This document shows, piece by piece, positions 6,600 to 10,345 of a stretch of 10,345 nt of DNA (position 1 is the first letter of the stretch; each line of letters opens with the position of its first letter). The notes beneath the pieces were generated by a model that did no database searches, was not told the origin of the DNA, and saw only the letters and a list, made by a program, of their open reading frames with translations. Source of the DNA: Candidatus Falkowiibacteriota bacterium (GTDB taxonomy: Bacteria; Patescibacteriota; Patescibacteriia; Patescibacteriales; UBA12075); the NCBI GenBank assembly GCA_030600505.1, contig JAUVLY010000019.1, positions 1-10,345 on the forward strand. The letters run 5' to 3'. The translations under genes were made by a program, and so were the position numbers.

Positions 6600-6713
6600 A
6601 CTTAAACACGCACATAATAAACTGCATCAAAACAGAATGCATGACTGGGGATGCTTTGTTATTTTTATTAAAATTTAATCTCCTTTTCTTCTCTCAATAC
6701 TTATTCTTTATTT

Positions 6714-7427
6714 TTAATATTTTAAATATAATTCCATAAATACCGGCGCTAGCTCGCTTTGGGCCTTCCTAAAATCCGGTCCATCTAATAATTTATCCAG
6801 CTTAGCGATTATGTCTTCCAGCTTTTTCATTAACTCATCATAAGATTCATCAATGCTGTATTCTTTTAATACTGTAAATCTATATTTCAAATCCGGTAAG
6901 TTAAGCGCTACCTCTTCTCTTGTATCGGTCTCAGTAATTTTTTTCCCAGTCTCGTAGAAAGCAATCATCTCGTCACTAATATCCAAAATGCCATTTTCTT
7001 CTTTGATCTTTTTAAATATTTTCCTAAGCATTTTTGTCTCCTCTCCGGCTTGAGAGAGTTTATTTTCTTTAACCAACTCATCGGCTTTTCTGGCATGTTC
7101 CAAAATTATTATTAGTTTCTTTTCCCAATCTCGGGTTTTTTGATATTCGATTGGCTGATCGTCCTTAAAGGCAAACACAAATTTTTCCCAAGCCTTGAGC
7201 GACTCAGATACTGCCGAAACCGTTTCCTTGCCCGGCTCCTTAAGGGACAATAATATAGTCATTTTACTGCTATTATCAATTTCTTTTACCAGCTCCTTGA
7301 GAACCACTTCTTTTTGAGTTGGGAGAAGCACGTCTTTACTTAGTTGTTGAATTATAAATACAACACTAATAAGAATAATTATTAATAAAAATAATATTAT
7401 TTTAATGTGTTTTTCAAATATTTTCAT
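6714..7427 (-). CDS. Membrane-anchored all-helical extracytoplasmic protein, function unknown
   Basis: The protein has 237 residues. A short basic start (MKIFEKHIK) and one very hydrophobic segment (about 9-27) form a signal anchor with no good cleavage site and no lipobox. The rest is charged and predicted helical with no cysteine, so no haem or metal site of the CXXCH type. Two helical hairpins look related: about 101-141 (W-E-K-K-L…A-D-E-L-V…L-S-Q-A…F-K-K-I) and about 196-236 (Y-D-E-L-M…L-D-K-L-L…F-R-K-A…F-M-E-L-Y), suggesting a duplicated four-helix-bundle type. ATG lies 11 bases after the stop of the large surface protein, with only a weak AAAGA before it, so the two are probably one transcript. 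The gene is more AT-rich than the surface protein. I do not recognise the family. Confidence 0.8.
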   Translation of the reverse strand: MKIFEKHIKIILFLLIIILISVVFIIQQLSKDVLLPTQKEVVLKELVKEIDNSSKMTILLSLKEPGKETVSAVSESLKAWEKFVFAFKDDQPIEYQKTRDWEKKLIIILEHARKADELVKENKLSQAGEETKMLRKIFKKIKEENGILDISDEMIAFYETGKKITETDTREEVALNLPDLKYRFTVLKEYSIDESYDELMKKLEDIIAKLDKLLDGPDFRKAQSELAPVFMELYLKY

Positions 7428-7438
7428 AAATCTTTATA

Positions 7439-10345
7439 TTACCAGTCGTTGTCATCCAAAATTACGGAAAAACTATTTTGACCGGTATACACGCTGGTGG
7501 ACGCGTTAGATGGTATGCCCACACCCCAATATATGTCGTCATTTACAATAATAACCGTACTGGTAGCTTTGGGCGCGATTATTTCGGCTTTATCATCACC
7601 GGTAGACAAAGGGGTGCCGGTAACCGGGTAATTAAAATTATCCAAATTCCATTTAATATTTCCTACCGGAATTGAACCAAAGGGATTGCCGCTCATGTCC
7701 GTACCGGATACATTCGTGTCTATTGGGGAATTACCGGCATTTATTACCGTAGAAGTGGCGTTATCGGTCCCGGTATTATCCCCGGGATCCATGCCGCTGC
7801 CAAAATTAATAACCGCCTCTTCCACGCTAAGGGCCAGGGTTATATCAAGCTCTACTCCCGGCGAAGTAGTGGCACTATAATTGGCACCATCATAAACCTG
7901 TATGTAAGAGAGCCAATTATAGTTTTTCCAGGGATTAGAAGCGGTATCATCATCAGTCGGAATAGCAAAGTATTCAAGGCCAGCCGTACAGGTGATAGAA
8001 GCTGTTTGATCGGTACTGCTGGCACAATCGGTAATAACACAACTCCCCACATCAGCATGGTAGCAATCATTATCATCAGCCGTGCAATTAAAGCCATTGG
8101 TAGCGTTGGACATATAGATTCGCCCGACCGCGGAAACCAAATCGTAGCAACCGTTGGCATCCAGCACGGATAAATTAACAGTTGAAACAGAAGTAGTGCC
8201 GGCCCCTTTAATGTTCAAGGTTATAGCGCTTCCGTTATTCAGAAGCAAGCCACCCAAAACCGGAGCGGCGTTATTCACGGTATATGTTGCGCTCCGCGAG
8301 GCCGGTGTGGCGGCTAAATTATGGCTGTCAAATATAAAGGCATAATAGGTGTAGGTTCCGGCTATGGCCGGAGTGGAAGTGGAAAAGGTACAAGACGCGT
8401 TCGGTGAAGTAGTAGCTGACTCAGAACAAAGCTCAATATTACCGACCCCGGTGCAACCGGCACCCGCGACCGCGCTATTTTGAGTGCACACAAACAGATC
8501 CATGGTGTCGGCCCCGCCAGCAGTGTCGCCATCAGTGACAGTGGCGGTGATCGTATAGGTCTCACCCGGATCTTTATTGTCGTCAGTAGTCGCGACACTG
8601 CTAAAGTCCGGAGGATGGTTAATAACAAACGGGGAATAATTCGCTATCGTGCCTGTCCCCTGGGAATAATTGGAACATTTTGCGATCCCAAACCCGGAAA
8701 TCTTGTCGCACGCGAAAGCGTACCAATCCAATACCTCAGTGCTGGTTGCCGCAGTGTAGGAGCAACTAGCGCCCACTCCGCTGGCAGTGGAGCTGGAAAC
8801 GCACCACTCCCCGTTGTTACATGTCGGCGGCGCGTCGTTCCCGGGCGTAATACTGTTGGTCTGGCAAAGCGCCAAATAATAACTGTCTCCATCACCGTCA
8901 TTAGCCGTAGCGGAAAAATTCACGTTAGTGCCATAATCAGTAGGTGATGTAGAGGCCGAACCGCTGTCCGACGGGCCAGCCGTAAAAGAAGGCGCGACAT
9001 TGGTGCTGCCGGCTATAGTAAGTGCCGGATAGATATCATAACTATTTAAAATCGTAGCAATATTAGTTACCCGGAAACAATAGGTAGCAGCTATAACAGC
9101 ATCATTGGTTACCGAAAATACATACTCTATCTCTGTATATCTGTTTTCAGGCAAAGTAACAGCGGCCGAAGCATTAGAGGGGTCTTCTACCATGTCGCCG
9201 GTAACAAATACATAGCCCTCACTATTGCTAAGCTGGGCGGTAGTAGAGCTAGCATCGTTAAAATAAGTACTATCCACCATCTCAAAATGCTCACTGGCGG
9301 CAACCGTTACCGGTACCGTTGTCCAGGTGTCAAAATCCGCTACGCAATTGTCGGAAGAAGTGGCATATTCCAAACGATAAGAATAGCCAGAAGCATTACC
9401 GCCCCCGGTATTGGCTACTTCTATACGTAAACGGGTAGTGCTGCCTTGGCCAATTCCTGAGCCAACAGTCGGGCTACCCACATCTTCCGCTTCCAGCCAA
9501 GTGGCAGCCGTTTCATCACCATCATCAGCGCGCCAGCGGTAGTGGATCTGCTCTGTTACCGGTACTGGCGCCGCGAAATTGGCCTGATAATAATCTGTTT
9601 TCAAAGTTTGGCTGCCCGAGTTTTGGTAAACCCGCCATAAGATCCAATTACCGGCCGCGTAATATTCGGATAAAGAAGAATTTAAAGCGCCGTTTAAATC
9701 AAAATCCGTATTAGCGCTAGCCGCGGCTTCGGTGTCTAGTGTAACCCAGGTATTGGTAGTCCCATAGCGATATACCTGTAAAACTACGTTAACGCCCGTT
9801 GGCGCGACACTTGACTGGCCGTTCCAGGTTGAAGAAGCCGCGTCTGTACTGTTTGTATGCTTAGTGGCAAATAAATATATTGGATAAGCCGCTGTTGAAG
9901 TAGCATTATCACGATTAGAATCATCACTCAGCACGTCAGCGTATCCTTCCGGATCCAGGAAGTAAGTCAAGTCATCGGTACTAGGCGGCAAGCTGGCATA
10001 GAATCCCTTGGAATACCGCTTGGTTTCGCTGGCAACAGTGGAAAATGTGGGATAATTATCATAAGCATTCAAGGGCTTATTATCGGTATTATTAAATAAG
10101 CGCAGACGATAAGTTTTACCGACAATGGCGTTACTGGTTTCAATTGCAAATACAAACTCGGTGTAATTATTGTTAGTCAAAGAGAATGAACCGGTAAAAT
10201 TAGTATTCTCATGCCAGGTGCCGTTGGCCCAGGCGTTGGTATTGGCAGCGGCTTTATCCAAAGTGATCGCGTTGCCATTTGACCCCGAAAGCCCGGACGA
10301 ATAACTAATATTGGTAGCCGCGCCCACATCATTCCAAAGACCAGC
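7439..10345 (-). CDS. Very large secreted modular surface protein, 5' end beyond window (partial)
   Basis: The frame is open from the window edge (first codon 10345-10343, A-G-L-W-N-D) to TAA at 7441-7439, giving 968 codons. A GTG at 10327 lies inside a module and is not a credible start. Numbering from the edge, the parts are: the end of a beta-rich module (1-104); a domain I cannot place (about 115-256); a module opening I-H-Y-R-W-R-A-D-D-G (about 267-445), whose second half repeats the first module; two Ig/PKD-like repeats (about 450-575 and 576-692); a Cys-rich module ending in NTGTDNATSTVINAGNSPID (about 693-895); and a C-terminal beta domain (896-968). It ends in DDNDW with no LPXTG, membrane helix or other anchor. 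There are 18 cysteines, 16 of them aligned with the paralogue at 1-1557. Probable surface or S-layer-like protein; no enzyme motif is seen. Confidence 0.9.
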   Translation of the reverse strand, partial: AGLWNDVGAATNISYSSGLSGSNGNAITLDKAAANTNAWANGTWHENTNFTGSFSLTNNNYTEFVFAIETSNAIVGKTYRLRLFNNTDNKPLNAYDNYPTFSTVASETKRYSKGFYASLPPSTDDLTYFLDPEGYADVLSDDSNRDNATSTAAYPIYLFATKHTNSTDAASSTWNGQSSVAPTGVNVVLQVYRYGTTNTWVTLDTEAAASANTDFDLNGALNSSLSEYYAAGNWILWRVYQNSGSQTLKTDYYQANFAAPVPVTEQIHYRWRADDGDETAATWLEAEDVGSPTVGSGIGQGSTTRLRIEVANTGGGNASGYSYRLEYATSSDNCVADFDTWTTVPVTVAASEHFEMVDSTYFNDASSTTAQLSNSEGYVFVTGDMVEDPSNASAAVTLPENRYTEIEYVFSVTNDAVIAATYCFRVTNIATILNSYDIYPALTIAGSTNVAPSFTAGPSDSGSASTSPTDYGTNVNFSATANDGDGDSYYLALCQTNSITPGNDAPPTCNNGEWCVSSSTASGVGASCSYTAATSTEVLDWYAFACDKISGFGIAKCSNYSQGTGTIANYSPFVINHPPDFSSVATTDDNKDPGETYTITATVTDGDTAGGADTMDLFVCTQNSAVAGAGCTGVGNIELCSESATTSPNASCTFSTSTPAIAGTYTYYAFIFDSHNLAATPASRSATYTVNNAAPVLGGLLLNNGSAITLNIKGAGTTSVSTVNLSVLDANGCYDLVSAVGRIYMSNATNGFNCTADDNDCYHADVGSCVITDCASSTDQTASITCTAGLEYFAIPTDDDTASNPWKNYNWLSYIQVYDGANYSATTSPGVELDITLALSVEEAVINFGSGMDPGDNTGTDNATSTVINAGNSPIDTNVSGTDMSGNPFGSIPVGNIKWNLDNFNYPVTGTPLSTGDDKAEIIAPKATSTVIIVNDDIYWGVGIPSNASTSVYTGQNSFSVILDDNDW
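7649..8998 (-). repeat. Coding segment duplicated in the gene at 1-1557
   Basis: This stretch encodes two Ig/PKD-like repeats plus the Cys-rich module and is paralogous to about 1-1368 at the protein level, with the same module order and nearly the same length. Landmarks are YYLA(L/I)C.TNS, DWYAFACD, NH(P/A)P, NCTADD..CY, AIPTD and GN.PID. A short stretch is also close at DNA level: CATCAGCCGT.CAATTA occurs near 8078 and near 445. Confidence 0.8.

Noticed and set aside
6623..6641. Small hairpin TGCAT-9-ATGCA as terminator of the upstream unit
   Set aside because: The stem is only 5 bases and the following bases (GTTTATTATG) are not a real T run.
6680..6685. AAGGAG on the minus strand in the spacer 6554-6713, like a ribosome-binding site
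   Set aside because: No ATG, GTG or TTG at a fitting distance opens a frame; chance in a purine-rich stretch.
10325..10327. GTG at 10327 as start of the large surface protein
   Set aside because: The frame is open to the window edge, no signal peptide follows, and the position lies inside a repeated module.
1..10345. TGA recoding as in Gracilibacteria or Absconditabacteria
   Set aside because: None of the six frames contains an internal TGA and tryptophan uses TGG; there is no sign of recoding, although no gene here ends in TGA either.

Overview
All six genes supported here lie on the minus strand. They are tightly packed and rich in secreted or membrane proteins. Proteins built from Ser/Thr-rich Ig-like modules ending in a 'TGTDN…N.GN.PID' motif, poor Shine-Dalgarno signals, AT-rich spacers and widespread palindromic intergenic repeats together suggest a Candidatus Patescibacteria (CPR, Parcubacteria-like) genome. 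That assignment is inference, as no marker gene is present. The standard genetic code fits: no gene has an internal TGA, and the stops seen are TAA or TAG.

Layout from high to low coordinates, which is the direction of transcription. (1) 10345-7439 is the last 968 codons of a very large modular secreted protein, with its start beyond the window. Eleven bases later comes a 237-residue membrane-anchored helical protein (7427-6714), probably co-transcribed. (2) A second transcription unit starts at an extended -10 promoter just upstream of 6553. It encodes a secreted protein with four fibronectin type III-like domains (6553-5000), an ABC ATPase of the MacB/LolD type with a long C-terminal extension (4998-3676), its FtsX/MacB-type permease (3537-2338) and a small membrane-anchored protein (2233-1754). 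(3) After an AT-rich spacer with its own promoter, a second large modular protein starts at 1557 and runs off the window at base 1. Its 519 codons are open throughout, and it is a paralogue of the C-terminal half of gene (1).

The middle unit looks like a MacB-type mechanotransmission or export transporter in which an FN3 surface protein sits where MacA-like adaptors are often encoded. Both sizeable gaps of this unit hold a different palindromic, MITE-like repeat placed right after the preceding stop codon (2247-2333 and 3579-3675).

The strongest observations are three. The two flanking surface proteins share 16 aligned cysteines in the same module order. The ABC ATPase carries an extension of about 190 residues with a probable internal duplication. 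The two dispersed hairpin repeats bracket the permease gene. No RNA gene, CRISPR array, insertion sequence or transposase was recognised.
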